Assembly (NCBI GenBank): GCA_913055615.1
Contig: CAJXKK010000019.1
Span: 1 to 51,448, forward strand
Source: an uncultured Ectothiorhodospiraceae bacterium
GTDB taxonomy: Bacteria > Pseudomonadota > Gammaproteobacteria > XJ16 > Halofilaceae
Direction: 5' to 3'
Length of the DNA: 51,448 nt
Each line of letters opens with the position of its first letter. Position 1 is the stretch's first letter. Positions 1 to 11,112 of this stretch are shown here, piece after piece. A model generated the notes under the pieces. That model searched no databases. It was not told the origin of the DNA and saw nothing but the letters and a program-made list of their open reading frames with translations. A program made the position numbers and the translations under genes.

Positions 1-968
<968 letters not shown>

Positions 969-1010
969 GGCCGGTTTCGAGTCGAAGCACTCCCGGTTCA
1001 TCCGGGCGGG

Positions 1011-1032
1011 AAGGGGCGCCGCGGCGCCCCTT
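1011..1032 (+). terminator. perfect palindrome after the binding-protein gene
   Basis: AAGGGGCGCC, two bases, then GGCGCCCCTT form a perfect 10-bp stem 42 bp after the stop codon. There is no clear U-run, so it may be an mRNA 3'-end stabiliser or a weak terminator. Confidence 0.5.
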
Positions 1033-1113
1033 CGTCGTTGCGGTCGCGGGCTCGTTGCGGTCCGGGGCTCGTCGCGGTCCCGGGCGCTTCCGGCACCCGG
1101 TCCCGGAACGAAG

Positions 1114-1138
1114 AAAAGCCGCCCGGGGGCGGCCTTTT
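1114..1138. terminator. bidirectional rho-independent terminator
   Basis: A GCCGCC/GGCGGC stem with a CGGG loop is flanked by AAAA on the left and TTTT on the right. It can stop transcripts from the binding-protein gene (plus strand) and from tRNA-Ala (minus strand), whose 3' end is only 10 bp away. Confidence 0.8.
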
Positions 1139-1147
1139 CGCGGAATC

Positions 1148-1223
1148 TGGTGGAGCCGAGGGGGATCGAACCCCTGACCTTCGCGTTGCGAACGCGACGC
1201 TCTCCCGGCTGAGCTACGGCCCC
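1148..1223 (-). tRNA. tRNA-Ala (anticodon CGC)
   Basis: A 76-nt cloverleaf can be folded by eye on the minus strand. The acceptor stem is GGGGCCG/CGGCTCC, the D-arm GCTC...GAGC, the anticodon stem TCGCG/CGCGA with loop TTCGCAA (anticodon CGC, reading GCG), and the T-arm AGGGG-TTCGATC-CCCCT. CCA is encoded. A -10 TACAAT lies just upstream and a terminator just downstream. Confidence 0.95.
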
Positions 1224-1236
1224 GTCGAAGGCGCGC

Positions 1237-1265
1237 ATTGTAACGCCGTCCTCGCCGCTTGCCCA
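1237..1265 (-). promoter_or_regulatory. sigma70-type promoter of tRNA-Ala(CGC)
   Basis: On the minus strand TGGGCA (1265-1260), 17 bp, then TACAAT (1242-1237) stands 13 bp before the mature tRNA 5' end, with a G/C-rich discriminator as usual for stable RNA genes. Confidence 0.6.
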
Positions 1266-1410
1266 TACCCCCTGGCATGCCGCTCCATATCGATTCGCGT
1301 TGCCAACCCCCTGTTTCCGGCTGTATCCGTTTCAGAGGCTGCACCGGCGCTGATCCGCCGGTGTCCCGAGTCTCCGTGTTCCCCGGGGAAGCGGGCGGCG
1401 TGCGCCGCGA

Positions 1411-2406
1411 TCACGCGAGCGACTGGTCGAATCCGCTGAAATCGCTGTCCTCGCCATGTCGGCTGCGGTAGGGCGGTATGCTGGACTCGCCGCTGCGGGC
1501 GGTGTTCGCGTGTCGGTCGAAATCCGGATCGAGTATGCCGAGGAACGCCTTCGCCTGTGGCGACAGTACGCGGCCGTTGCGGATGACGGCGCCGTAGGTG
1601 CGTTGCGGGAACCACTCGCCGACGGGGATCGCGACCAGATCCTCGTCGCCACGCAGACAGATGCTGGTAACGATCGAAATGCCCAGCCCGAGTTCGACGA
1701 AGCGCTTGATCACCTCCCAGCCGCCAGCCTCCAGTACGACCCGGTAATCGAGTCGATGCTGCTGGAATACCAGATCGACGACGTGCCAGGTCGAGAGGTG
1801 GCGCGGCGGCAGGATCAGGCCATGCGTGGCGATGTCCGCAAGCGACACTTGGTTCTGGCGCGCCAACGGGTGGTCGCGCGCGGTGATCAGCATGGGGTCA
1901 AAGCTGAACATCGGGATCCAGGTGACGTCCGCGGGCACGTCGATCATCGAACCGACGGCGAAATCGATCTCGCCCGCGCGCAGCAGTTCCATGCCGTCGC
2001 GGCCGGTCACGTTGTGCAGGTGCGGGTTGACCTGTGGATAGGCGTCGCTGAAGCGCTTCACGCTCTCCGGCAGCAGGTACAGGATGGTCGACTCGCCCGC
2101 GGCGATGTCCAGCCGTCCGCCGGTCACCGATCCGAGCTGGGCCTGGAAGGTGTTGGGCAGCTGGTCAATGCCTTCCACCAGTGGCAGGGCGCGGTCAAGC
2201 AATGCCCCGCCAGCTGGCGTGAGTTCGATGCGCGGTCCGTGGCGCTCGAAAAGGACGACATCCAGGTCGCGCTCCAGCGATTTCACCAGCTGCGAGACCG
2301 TTGGTTGACTGACATGCAGGCGCTCGGCCGCGCGTGAGATGTTGCCGGTCTGCGCGGTCAGGCAGAAGGCACGCAACTGCCTCAGTCGGTTGGGTGTGGA
2401 TGCCAT
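1411..2406 (-). CDS. LysR-family regulator, CysB/Cbl-like
   Basis: A 331-residue LysR-type transcription factor. The N-terminal winged helix-turn-helix is at residues ~6-65 (NISRAAERLHVSQPTVSQLV, then LELTPAGG-like text), followed by a substrate-binding domain to ~residue 300. The C-terminal ~35 residues are polar and look disordered. The full-length HTH with few preceding residues supports the ATG at 2406; the AGG before it is too close to be a good ribosome site. The text GLGISIVTSICLRGDEDL resembles the CysB/Cbl branch. The upstream gap holds a palindrome fitting a LysR box. The next plus-strand enzyme gene is isocitrate lyase, so it may control aceA or its own gene, but the sequence does not prove a target or an inducer. 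Confidence 0.9.
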   Translation of the reverse strand: MASTPNRLRQLRAFCLTAQTGNISRAAERLHVSQPTVSQLVKSLERDLDVVLFERHGPRIELTPAGGALLDRALPLVEGIDQLPNTFQAQLGSVTGGRLDIAAGESTILYLLPESVKRFSDAYPQVNPHLHNVTGRDGMELLRAGEIDFAVGSMIDVPADVTWIPMFSFDPMLITARDHPLARQNQVSLADIATHGLILPPRHLSTWHVVDLVFQQHRLDYRVVLEAGGWEVIKRFVELGLGISIVTSICLRGDEDLVAIPVGEWFPQRTYGAVIRNGRVLSPQAKAFLGILDPDFDRHANTARSGESSIPPYRSRHGEDSDFSGFDQSLA

Positions 2407-2426
2407 CCTGGGGGTTCCGGCGTCTG

Positions 2427-2445
2427 GTATTGAAAAATTTAATAC
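2427..2445. promoter_or_regulatory. candidate LysR operator
   Basis: GTATT-N9-AATAC is an interrupted palindrome in an A/T-rich island 20 bp before the LysR start codon. It fits the T-N11-A class of LysR boxes, so autoregulation is likely. The island (about 2428-2465) stands out against the GC-rich surroundings. Confidence 0.5.
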
Positions 2446-2535
2446 TCAATATAGCAAAAATCATCTAGTCGAATCCTCTCGGGTGGGCCACCATTATGGA
2501 CCGGAAGTTCCAAAAAACCGTTTGCAGGGGCAGCA

Positions 2536-2952
2536 ATGACAGCGATCCGTTCCTCGGTCCGAGCGTCTGACGCGGGCATTCATGCCGTGCCGACCCGGCG
2601 CCGTGCGGACGCTTCCGCCTCTGCGCGGGCGCCGATCAAACGGCTCGCCGCCGAATCGAATACGACCACCATGCTGCCGCTCCGGCCTCGTGCTGGCGAG
2701 TCCAGCACGGCCGGACCGCGCGACCGCGACGCCATCCATGACCGGATGGCGGTTGCGGGCTCCGCGCGCCGCTGGCTCTGGCACTGGCTCCACCCCGTCA
2801 CCGGGACACCCCTTGCGGGGTGTGCGGTGCATGTCGACCCCGTACCGGGCGCGCTCCATGCAGAGCCGTCAGGGGAGGCGTACGTACACGGCCGCGGGTC
2901 GGCCGTATGCGTACGGGTGGATGAGCTGGTAGCTGCCGGCATAGCCCACTAG
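2536..2952 (+). CDS. hypothetical protein, doubtful
   Basis: An open frame of 138 codons begins with ATG six bases after AGGGG and ends with TAG 48 bp before aceA. Third codon positions are mostly G/C (about three in four by eye), which mildly favours this frame, but codon use is less strict than in neighbours and I recognise no family. The N-terminal half is rich in Arg/Ala/Ser; the C-terminal half holds RRWLWHWLHPVTGTPLAG. Two hairpins, at 2806-2823 (ACACCCC/GGGGTGT) and 2879-2915, sit inside it and could equally belong to an aceA leader. It may be a small real gene or only leader DNA. Confidence 0.3.
   Translation: MTAIRSSVRASDAGIHAVPTRRRADASASARAPIKRLAAESNTTTMLPLRPRAGESSTAGPRDRDAIHDRMAVAGSARRWLWHWLHPVTGTPLAGCAVHVDPVPGALHAEPSGEAYVHGRGSAVCVRVDELVAAGIAH
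2879..2915. repeat. imperfect long hairpin upstream of aceA
   Basis: A 16-base left arm (2879-2894) and right arm (2900-2915), each with CGTACG at the outer end and CGGCCG at the inner end, pair at 13 of 16 positions around a 5-base loop. It lies ~85 bp before the aceA start. Its role (leader structure or operator) is unknown. Confidence 0.4.
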
Positions 2953-3000
2953 CCGCGATCGCGCGGATTACCCGACAACGCAGACCAACAGGATATTGTG

Positions 3001-4326
3001 ATGGATACCCAGCAAGAGATCAGAGAGCTCGAACGCGACTGGAACGAGAACCCCCGCTGGGCCGGCGTGCAGCGCCCGTACAGCGCGGCCGATGTCGTGA
3101 GCCTGCGCGGCAACAAGCGGATCGAGCAGACACTGGCGCGCGACGGGGCCGAGAAGCTCTGGCGGCTGATGGAGGAGACCCCGTATGTCAACGCCCTGGG
3201 TGCCCTGACCGGTAACCAGGCGATGCAGCAGGTCAAGGCGGGACTCAAGGCGATCTATCTGTCCGGCTGGCAGGTCGCCGGCGATGCCAACCTGGCGGGC
3301 GAGATGTACCCCGACCAGTCGCTGTACCCGGCGAATTCGGTGCCGGCGGTGGTCGAGCGCATCAACAACACGCTGCGCCGCGCCGATGAACTGCGCCATG
3401 CCGAGGGCGACGACTCGATCGACTGGTACGCGCCGATCGTCGCCGACGCCGAGGCCGGTTTCGGTGGCCCGCTCAATGCTTTTGAGCTGATGAGGGGCAT
3501 GATCAAGGCCGGTGCCGCCGGTGTGCATTTCGAGGATCAACTGGCCTCGGCCAAGAAGTGCGGCCATATGGGCGGCAAGGTGCTTGTGCCGACCCAGGAG
3601 CAGATCCAGAAACTGACCTCGGCGCGGCTCGCGGCCGATGTCATGGGTGTCCCCACGATTGTGGTGGCGCGTACCGACGCCGAGGACGCGAACCTGTTGA
3701 CGACCGACATCGATCCGGCCGATCAGCCGTTCATCACCGGCGAGCGGACGTTCGAGGGCTACTACCGCGTCACCGGCGGGATCGAGGCCTGCATCACCCG
3801 GGCCCTCGCGTACGCGCCGTACTGCGACGTGATCTGGTGCGAGACCAAGACGCCCGATCTCGAATTCGCGCGCCAGTTCGCCGAGGGCGTGCACGCCAGG
3901 TTCCCCGGCAAGAAGCTCGCCTATAACTGCTCGCCCTCGTTCAACTGGGCGGCGAAGCTGGATGCCGCCACGATCCGCAAGTTCCAGGACGAACTCGGGG
4001 CCATGGGCTTCAGCTTCCAGTTCATCACGCTGGCCGGTTTCCATGCGCTCAACTACAGCATGTTCCGGCTCGCCAGCGGCTATCGCGAGCGGCAGATGGA
4101 GGCCTATGTGGAGCTCCAGCAGGAAGAGTTCGCCGCCGAGTCCGAGGGCTACACCGCGACCCGCCATCAGCGTGAGGTGGGGGCGGGCTACTTCGATACC
4201 ATCAGCAATGTGGTTACCGGCGGGCTGAGTTCGGTCGGCGCCCTGGCCGGCTCGACCGAAGAGGCGCAGTTCTACGAGGGGGATGGCAAGGAAGGGGCTT
4301 CGACCCCGGAATCGTCATCGGTGTAG
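3001..4326 (+). CDS. aceA: isocitrate lyase
   Basis: Cytosolic glyoxylate-shunt enzyme that cleaves isocitrate to glyoxylate and succinate, needed for growth on acetate and fatty acids. The signature [11 protein letters not shown] with catalytic Cys187 is present, as are the metal/substrate-binding [15 protein letters not shown] (residues ~142-156), VHFEDQ and YNCSPSFNW. The 441-residue length fits the bacterial family. A GTG directly precedes the ATG at 3001; AGGA at 2990-2993 is 7 bp from the ATG and 4 bp from the GTG, so the ATG is preferred. gltB starts 11 bp after the stop, so the two genes are probably co-transcribed. A short polar tail (from about [11 protein letters not shown]) follows the catalytic core. 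Malate synthase is not in the window; acs is at ~39-41 kb. Confidence 0.97.
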   Translation: MDTQQEIRELERDWNENPRWAGVQRPYSAADVVSLRGNKRIEQTLARDGAEKLWRLMEETPYVNALGALTGNQAMQQVKAGLKAIYLSGWQVAGDANLAGEMYPDQSLYPANSVPAVVERINNTLRRADELRHAEGDDSIDWYAPIVADAEAGFGGPLNAFELMRGMIKAGAAGVHFEDQLASAKKCGHMGGKVLVPTQEQIQKLTSARLAADVMGVPTIVVARTDAEDANLLTTDIDPADQPFITGERTFEGYYRVTGGIEACITRALAYAPYCDVIWCETKTPDLEFARQFAEGVHARFPGKKLAYNCSPSFNWAAKLDAATIRKFQDELGAMGFSFQFITLAGFHALNYSMFRLASGYRERQMEAYVELQQEEFAAESEGYTATRHQREVGAGYFDTISNVVTGGLSSVGALAGSTEEAQFYEGDGKEGASTPESSSV

Positions 4327-4337
4327 GATTCGGTCGT

Positions 4338-7300
4338 ATGACGACCGATAGAAATAACCCGGGCCCGCCCGCGGGCGGGCTCTGGCAATCCGGATTCGAG
4401 CGCGATGCGTGTGGGTTCGGGCTCATGGCGCGGCTCGATGGCGAGCCGCGGCGTGGGCTTGTAGCCGATGCACTGGTCGCGCTCGCGCGCATGACCCACC
4501 GCGGAGCCATCGCCGCCGACGGACGGACCGGTGATGGCTGTGGTCTGCTGGTTGCGGCGCCCGAGTCGTTCCTGCGGGCGGTGGCGGCGGAGCGGGACAT
4601 CCATACCGCGGCGGTATTCGCCGCCGGTATGGTCTTCCTCGATCCGGACTCCGGCACAGCCGAGGCGGAGCGCGCGGTCCTCGACCGTTCACTGACGGAT
4701 GCAGGGCTGGAGGTCGCCGGCTGGCGGGTCGTGCCGATCGACGCCTCGGTCTGCGGGGCGGAGGCGGATCGGACCCGCCCGCGCATCGAGCAGGTTTTCG
4801 TGAACGCCCCCGCAGGTATGGACACGGCGTTGTTCCGGCGCACGCTCTACGTGGGCCGCCGACAGGCCGAACGGGAATTGTCGGGGAGTGCGGCGTTCCA
4901 TGTCGTCAGCCTGTCGCCGGACGTGCTCGGCTACAAAGGGCTGGTGATGCCGGAGGGGCTGCCGGCGTTCTATACCGACCTGCGCGACGACCGCTTCGCC
5001 AGCGCGATCTGCGTCTTCCATCAGCGCTTTTCGACCAATACCTGGCCGCAGTGGCGACTGGCACAGCCATTCCGCTACCTCGCCCATAACGGCGAGATCA
5101 ACACGATCGCCGGCAACCGGCGCTGGGCGCGCGCCCGCCTGAAGGGCCTGAAGTCCCCGAACGGCCTCGATTTCGACGAACTCGCACCGATTGTCGATTT
5201 CGACGAGTCGGATTCCGCGAGTGTCGATCGCATGCTCGAGGCGATGATGGCCGGTGGCCTCGATCTGTTCCACTCGATGCGCCTGCTCATGCCGCCCGCC
5301 TGGCAGAACGTCGATGCGGTCGACCCGGAGCTGCGGGCGTTCTACGAATTCTGGTCGCTGAACATGGACCCCTGGGACGGCCCCGCGGGGATCGTCCTCA
5401 CGGATGGCCGTTACGCGGCCTGCAGCCTCGACCGCAACGGCCTGCGCCCGGCCCGCTGGGTCCAGACCGACGACGGCGTCATCACGCTCGCCTCCGAGGC
5501 CGGTGTCGTCGATGTGGAGCCGGAGCGGGCGGTGGCGCGCGGCCGGCTGGGCCCCGGCGATATGCTCGCGGTCGACACCGAGGCCGGCGAGATCCTCACG
5601 CCGCACATCATCGGCGAGCGGCTCAAGCGTGGTGCGCCGTACAAGCAGTGGCTGCGCAATGGTGTCCGGCGACTCGGATACCGCCGCCGCGACATGCCCG
5701 CGCCACCCGATTCGGCCCGTCTCGCGACCCGGCAGAAGCTGTTCGGCGTTTCGCTGGAGCAGCGTGAGCAGATCGTTCGGCCACTCGCCGAGGAGGGCGC
5801 GGAGGCGATCGGCTCGATGGGTGATGATACGCCGATGTGGGTGCTCTCCCGGTGGGTACGCCCGCTGTACGACGCCTTCCGTCAGCAGTTCGCCCAGGTC
5901 ACCAACCCACCGATCGACCCGATCCGCGAACGGGTGATGATGTCGCTCGAGAGCTGTCTCGGGCCCGAGGCCAATCCCTTCGATGTCGGGCCGGACGACG
6001 CCCGCCGTATCGTGCTGGATTCACCGGTGCTTTCGCCCAGGCGGTTCGAGGAACTCAAGACCCTCCCGGGCGATGAATGGCCGCACCGCGAGATCCGGCT
6101 GCAGCGGCAGGCGGAGGAGGGCCTGGCCGCCGCGCTCGATCGCCTCTGCGGCGAATGCGAACAGGCGGTGCGCGACGGCACGATCATCCTTGTGCTGACC
6201 GACGGGCACGCCGATGCGCAGCACCCGCCCGTGCATGCGCTGCTCGCCGTGGGCGCGATCCATCACCACCTCGCCGAGGCGGGCCTGCGTGTGCGCACGA
6301 ACCTTGTCATCGATACCGCCACGGTGCTCGATCCGCACCAGATGGCCTGTCTGATCGGTTTCGGCGCGACGGCGGTGCACCCGTGGATGGCCTTCGACCT
6401 CATCCATGACCTGCACGCGACCGGGCGCACCGAAGGCGAGGCCGACCCGGCCACGCTGATGAAGCAGTGGCGACTCGGCGTCAACAAGGGCCTCTACAAG
6501 ATCCTGTCGAAGATGGGTATTTCGACCATCCGCAGCTATCGTGGCGCCAGCCTGTTCGAGATCGTCGGGCTGGACGCGGACGTCTCGGCACGCTGTTTCC
6601 CCGGCGCGGTGAGCCGCATCGGCGGTGCCGGTTTTCGCGATCTGGAGGCCGATCAGGATGCGCTCAGCCAGGCGGCGGCGGACTTCGATCGCCCCCTGGA
6701 ACCCGGCGGCGTGCTGCGCTGGATCCACGGTGCCGAGTACCACGACTGGAACCCGGACGCGGTCAACAGCCTGCAGGACGCCGTCCGCGGCGATCAGGCG
6801 GCCTACCGCCGCTTCGCCGAACTGATCGACGGCCGCCCGGTGGCGATGCTGCGCGATCTGCTCAAGCCGATCGAGGCGGCGCAACCGCTGGCGCCGGAAC
6901 GGGTCGAGTCGATCGAGAACATCACGCCACGCTTCGAATGCGCCGGCATGTCGCTCGGTGCGCTGTCGCCCGAGGCGCATGAGGCGATCGCCATCGCGAT
7001 GAACCGCATCGGCGGGCGTTCGAATTCGGGCGAGGGCGGCGAGGATCCCGGGCGCACCGGTACCGAGCGGGCCTCGAAGATCCGCCAGATCGCCTCCGGG
7101 CGCTTCGGTGTGACCGCGCAGTACCTGGCCGCCGCCGAGGTCATCCAGATCAAGATGGCCCAGGGCGCCAAGCCCGGCGAGGGCGGTCAGCTGCCTGGCC
7201 ACAAGGTCGACGGCATGATCGCGAAGCTGCGCTTCGCCGTGCCCGGCGTCGGCCTGATATCGCCGCCGCCGCACCACGATATCTACTCCATCGAGGATCT

Positions 7301-8807
7301 GGCGCAGCTCATCTATGACCTCAAGGAGGTCAATCCGCGCGCGCTGGTGTCGGTGAAGCTGGTCGCCGCACCCGGCGTTGGCACGATCGCCGCGGGCGTG
7401 GCCAAGGCCTACGCCGACCTCATCACGGTCTCGGGCTACGACGGCGGTACCGGCGCGAGCCCGTTGACTTCCCTGATGTACGCCGGCTCGCCATGGGAAC
7501 TGGGGCTGGCCGAGGCGCATCAGACCCTGCGTGCCAACGGCCTGCGCGAGCGTGTCCGCCTGCAGACCGATGGTGGCCTGAAAACGGGCCGCGACGTCAT
7601 CAAGGCGGCACTGCTGGGCGCCGAGAGCTTCGGCTTCGGCACCGGTCCGCTGGTCGCGCTCGGCTGCAAGTACCTGCGGATCTGTCATCTGAACAACTGC
7701 GCCACAGGCGTCGCCACGCAGAACGTCACGCTGCGCAAGCACTTCTTCCGCGGCGAGCCGGACATGATCCGGTTCTATTTCGAATGCCTCGCTGACGATG
7801 TGCGCGACTGGCTCTCGCGGCTCGGGTTCGAATCGCTGGAAGAGATCGTAGGGCGCAGCGACCTGCTGGAACGCCTGCCGGGTGAGACACCGCGACAGGA
7901 CGCACTCGATCTGTCCGCGATCGTCTCCGACGGCGGTGTCGATGCCTCGGTGCCGCACGTGTGCGGCGTCGACCGCAACCGCCCGCATGACACGGGTGAA
8001 CTGGCCGCGCGCATCGCCGAAGATACCGCGGCCGCCGTGGAGGCGCGTGCGGGCGGTACCTTCGAGTACGAGATCCGCAATCACGACCGCTCGATCGGTG
8101 CCCGCCTGTCGGGCCGGATCGCGGAGTTCCACGGCGATCAGGGCATGGCGGAGTCGCCGTTGCAGTTACGCCTCGAAGGCGCCGCCGGCCAGAGCCTCGG
8201 TGCGTGGAATACCGGCGGCCTGCACATCGAACTCGTCGGCGAGGCCAACGACTACGTGGGCAAGGGTATGACGGGCGGGCGTATCGTCATCCGTCCGCCG
8301 GCCGCGAGCCGCCTCGAGACACCCGATACCCCGGTTATGGGCAATACCTGTCTCTATGGCGCCACCGGTGGCCGCCTGTACGCGGCCGGCACGGCCGGCC
8401 AGCGCTTTGCGGTACGCAATTCGGGTGCGGTCGCGGTGGTTGAGGGCTGTGGCGACCACGGCTGCGAATACATGACCGGCGGCGCGGTGGTCGTGCTCGG
8501 GCGCACGGGCCTGAATTTCGGCGCGGGCATGACCGGCGGCTTCGCCTACGTGCTCGATATGGACCGCGGTTTCGTCGATCGCCACAACCGCGAACTCATC
8601 GAGATCCACCGGATGACGGCCGAACGCTGGGAGGAAAACGTCCACCACCTCGCCGAGCTCATCGGCCAACACGTCGAGGCCACCGGCAGCGAACACGCCG
8701 CCAGGATACTCGAAGACCTGCCGGACTACCTCCCGCGCTTCTGGCTCGTCACCCCGAAATCCGCCGACCTCTCGCGCATGCTCCAGGCCGCGCGGGCCGC
8801 TGCCTGA
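4338..8807 (+). CDS. gltB: glutamate synthase (NADPH) large subunit
   Basis: The 1489-residue alpha subunit of GOGAT makes glutamate from glutamine and 2-oxoglutarate. The N-terminal amidotransferase nucleophile is Cys25 in ERDACGFGL, so a 24-residue propeptide should be removed. The glutaminase domain (RFSTNTWPQWRLAQPFRYLAHNGEINT) spans ~25-430. The central and FMN synthase domains follow (GEGGEDPGRTGTERA, KPGEGGQLPGHKV, SGYDGGTGASPL). Cys1110/Cys1116/Cys1121 in CKYLRICHLNNC bind the 3Fe-4S cluster, and the C-terminal beta-helix is rich in Gly. Full length, no lesion. Eleven bp separate it from aceA, and the partner gltD follows after a palindromic repeat element of ~140 bp. Confidence 0.98.
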   Translation: MTTDRNNPGPPAGGLWQSGFERDACGFGLMARLDGEPRRGLVADALVALARMTHRGAIAADGRTGDGCGLLVAAPESFLRAVAAERDIHTAAVFAAGMVFLDPDSGTAEAERAVLDRSLTDAGLEVAGWRVVPIDASVCGAEADRTRPRIEQVFVNAPAGMDTALFRRTLYVGRRQAERELSGSAAFHVVSLSPDVLGYKGLVMPEGLPAFYTDLRDDRFASAICVFHQRFSTNTWPQWRLAQPFRYLAHNGEINTIAGNRRWARARLKGLKSPNGLDFDELAPIVDFDESDSASVDRMLEAMMAGGLDLFHSMRLLMPPAWQNVDAVDPELRAFYEFWSLNMDPWDGPAGIVLTDGRYAACSLDRNGLRPARWVQTDDGVITLASEAGVVDVEPERAVARGRLGPGDMLAVDTEAGEILTPHIIGERLKRGAPYKQWLRNGVRRLGYRRRDMPAPPDSARLATRQKLFGVSLEQREQIVRPLAEEGAEAIGSMGDDTPMWVLSRWVRPLYDAFRQQFAQVTNPPIDPIRERVMMSLESCLGPEANPFDVGPDDARRIVLDSPVLSPRRFEELKTLPGDEWPHREIRLQRQAEEGLAAALDRLCGECEQAVRDGTIILVLTDGHADAQHPPVHALLAVGAIHHHLAEAGLRVRTNLVIDTATVLDPHQMACLIGFGATAVHPWMAFDLIHDLHATGRTEGEADPATLMKQWRLGVNKGLYKILSKMGISTIRSYRGASLFEIVGLDADVSARCFPGAVSRIGGAGFRDLEADQDALSQAAADFDRPLEPGGVLRWIHGAEYHDWNPDAVNSLQDAVRGDQAAYRRFAELIDGRPVAMLRDLLKPIEAAQPLAPERVESIENITPRFECAGMSLGALSPEAHEAIAIAMNRIGGRSNSGEGGEDPGRTGTERASKIRQIASGRFGVTAQYLAAAEVIQIKMAQGAKPGEGGQLPGHKVDGMIAKLRFAVPGVGLISPPPHHDIYSIEDLAQLIYDLKEVNPRALVSVKLVAAPGVGTIAAGVAKAYADLITVSGYDGGTGASPLTSLMYAGSPWELGLAEAHQTLRANGLRERVRLQTDGGLKTGRDVIKAALLGAESFGFGTGPLVALGCKYLRICHLNNCATGVATQNVTLRKHFFRGEPDMIRFYFECLADDVRDWLSRLGFESLEEIVGRSDLLERLPGETPRQDALDLSAIVSDGGVDASVPHVCGVDRNRPHDTGELAARIAEDTAAAVEARAGGTFEYEIRNHDRSIGARLSGRIAEFHGDQGMAESPLQLRLEGAAGQSLGAWNTGGLHIELVGEANDYVGKGMTGGRIVIRPPAASRLETPDTPVMGNTCLYGATGGRLYAAGTAGQRFAVRNSGAVAVVEGCGDHGCEYMTGGAVVVLGRTGLNFGAGMTGGFAYVLDMDRGFVDRHNRELIEIHRMTAERWEENVHHLAELIGQHVEATGSEHAARILEDLPDYLPRFWLVTPKSADLSRMLQAARAAA

Positions 8808-8816
8808 TACAGCCCG

Positions 8817-8959
8817 GAACCACAGATGGACACAGATAAACACAGATATAAAGATCGGAAAGCAGCGTGGCCCGATCAATATGTGCGGGCCGTTGGACGC
8901 ACAATGTACTTGACTGGTTTTGACTTTTATCTGTGTCCATCTGTGTTCATCTGTGGTTC
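8817..8959. repeat. CACAGAT-family inverted repeat (gltB-gltD gap)
   Basis: The left arm (8817-8847) and right arm (8929-8959) are 31-nt inverted copies. Each arm is GAACCACAGAT followed by two 10-mers of the form RRACACAGAT; the arms differ only at a few purine positions. The 81-bp centre has no gene. The RNA would fold into a long hairpin between two genes that belong to one enzyme. The same arms occur at 12662-12799 and 47255-47405. Confidence 0.9.
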
Positions 8960-8997
8960 TTGCCCTCAAGTGTCTCCCCGGAGCGATCGACTGTTGA

Positions 8998-10452
<1,455 letters not shown>

Positions 10453-10475
10453 TATGCCGGTCGCACCGTGTAATC

Positions 10476-10489
10476 GCGAGCTTGCTCGC
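10476..10489 (+). terminator. short hairpin after gltD
   Basis: GCGAGC-TT-GCTCGC, flanked by AAT on the left and AATT on the right, lies 23 bp after the gltD stop. No U-run is present, so it is a candidate 3' end or an orphan REP-type hairpin. Confidence 0.35.
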
Positions 10490-10522
10490 AATTGTCGAGG
10501 CCGGGTCTCGGTGCCGCTACTC

Positions 10523-10626
10523 GCCGGCTGTTGCCTGTCGGCAAAAGCCGGCTACGTCATGTCCAGCCCTCCAAAACATCGGACGTAGGCCGGCTTGCGA
10601 GCGAGGGGAGCCAGCCGGCAGACGAG
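10523..10626. repeat. REP-like hairpin pair (order B-A)
   Basis: Module B (10523-10556) is a hairpin with GCCGGCT/AGCCGGC outer stem and an inner TTGCC/GGCA-type stem. Module A (10585-10626) has GTAGGCCGGCTTGCGA, a G/A-rich loop and AGCCAGCCGGC. Both modules recur at 15545-15642 in the opposite order. The rest of 10453-10771 shows no gene. Confidence 0.75.
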
Positions 10627-10771
10627 TGATCCGTCAGCCCGACGATTACGCTTAATCGAACGTGGCCGCCTTGAGATGTTGGGTATCGCGGCGCTCAACC
10701 GAACTTACGGTTCACCGGCCGGGTATCGATGCAGGCGGCATGACCGCGCGCGTCTGCGTCGATTCCCCTGA

Positions 10772-11047
10772 TTACGAACCGACTGAAAACATCGCTTCGA
10801 GATCATGGCGCGAATGCGCGCGGAAGGCGAGCATGGTCTCGGTGTGTTCGATGCCGTCGACGGTTGCCAGCTCTTCGGTGACGAGGCGCGCCATTTCGTC
10901 GTTGTCCGCCACGCGCAGGAGCGCGACAAGGTCGTAATTGCCGCTGACCGAGTACACCTCGGAGACGCCTTTGCGTGCGGCCAGGTCCTCGGCGATCGCG
11001 TTGATCCGGTGGCGTTCGACGTTCATGAGCAGGATGGCGGTAACCAT
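10772..11047 (-). CDS. stand-alone Lrp/AsnC ligand-binding (RAM) domain protein
   Basis: A 91-residue protein starting MVTAILLMNVERHRINAIAE, with the alpha-beta ferredoxin-like pattern of the AsnC_trans_reg effector domain (GVSEVYSVSGNYDLVALLRV, then VDGIEHTETMLAF). The helix-turn-helix half of a normal Lrp/AsnC protein is absent. The start at 11047 is supported by AGAGGAA 8 bp upstream; a longer frame to 11116 has no such site. Such small proteins form dimers or larger rings and may bind amino acids or modulate a full-length Lrp. It lies 65 bp downstream of the EamA gene on the same strand, so the two may be co-transcribed. A link to the ectoine operon (whose DoeX regulator is an AsnC protein in Halomonas) is only a thought, since this one lacks the DNA-binding part. 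Confidence 0.8.
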   Translation of the reverse strand: MVTAILLMNVERHRINAIAEDLAARKGVSEVYSVSGNYDLVALLRVADNDEMARLVTEELATVDGIEHTETMLAFRAHSRHDLEAMFSVGS

Positions 11048-11112
11048 GGTTGCGGTTCCTCTGTTCCGTGTGTGCTGATGCCCGTATGCGTTGTCGGCGC
11101 CCATGCTGTCAA

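Noticed and set aside
1148-1223. tRNA-Ala as an integration site of a genomic island
   Set aside because: No integrase and no direct repeat of the tRNA 3' end was seen; the similarity to the tRNA at 32695-32770 is that of isoacceptors.
2580-2942. 120-codon minus-strand frame opposite the doubtful small ORF
   Set aside because: No ribosome site and weaker third-position bias than the plus-strand frame.
6021-8132. 703-codon open frame on the minus strand inside gltB
   Set aside because: Mirror frame of a GC-rich gene; the plus strand encodes a full glutamate synthase with all motifs. The same holds for long antisense frames in acs, gltD, aceA and the SelD fusion.
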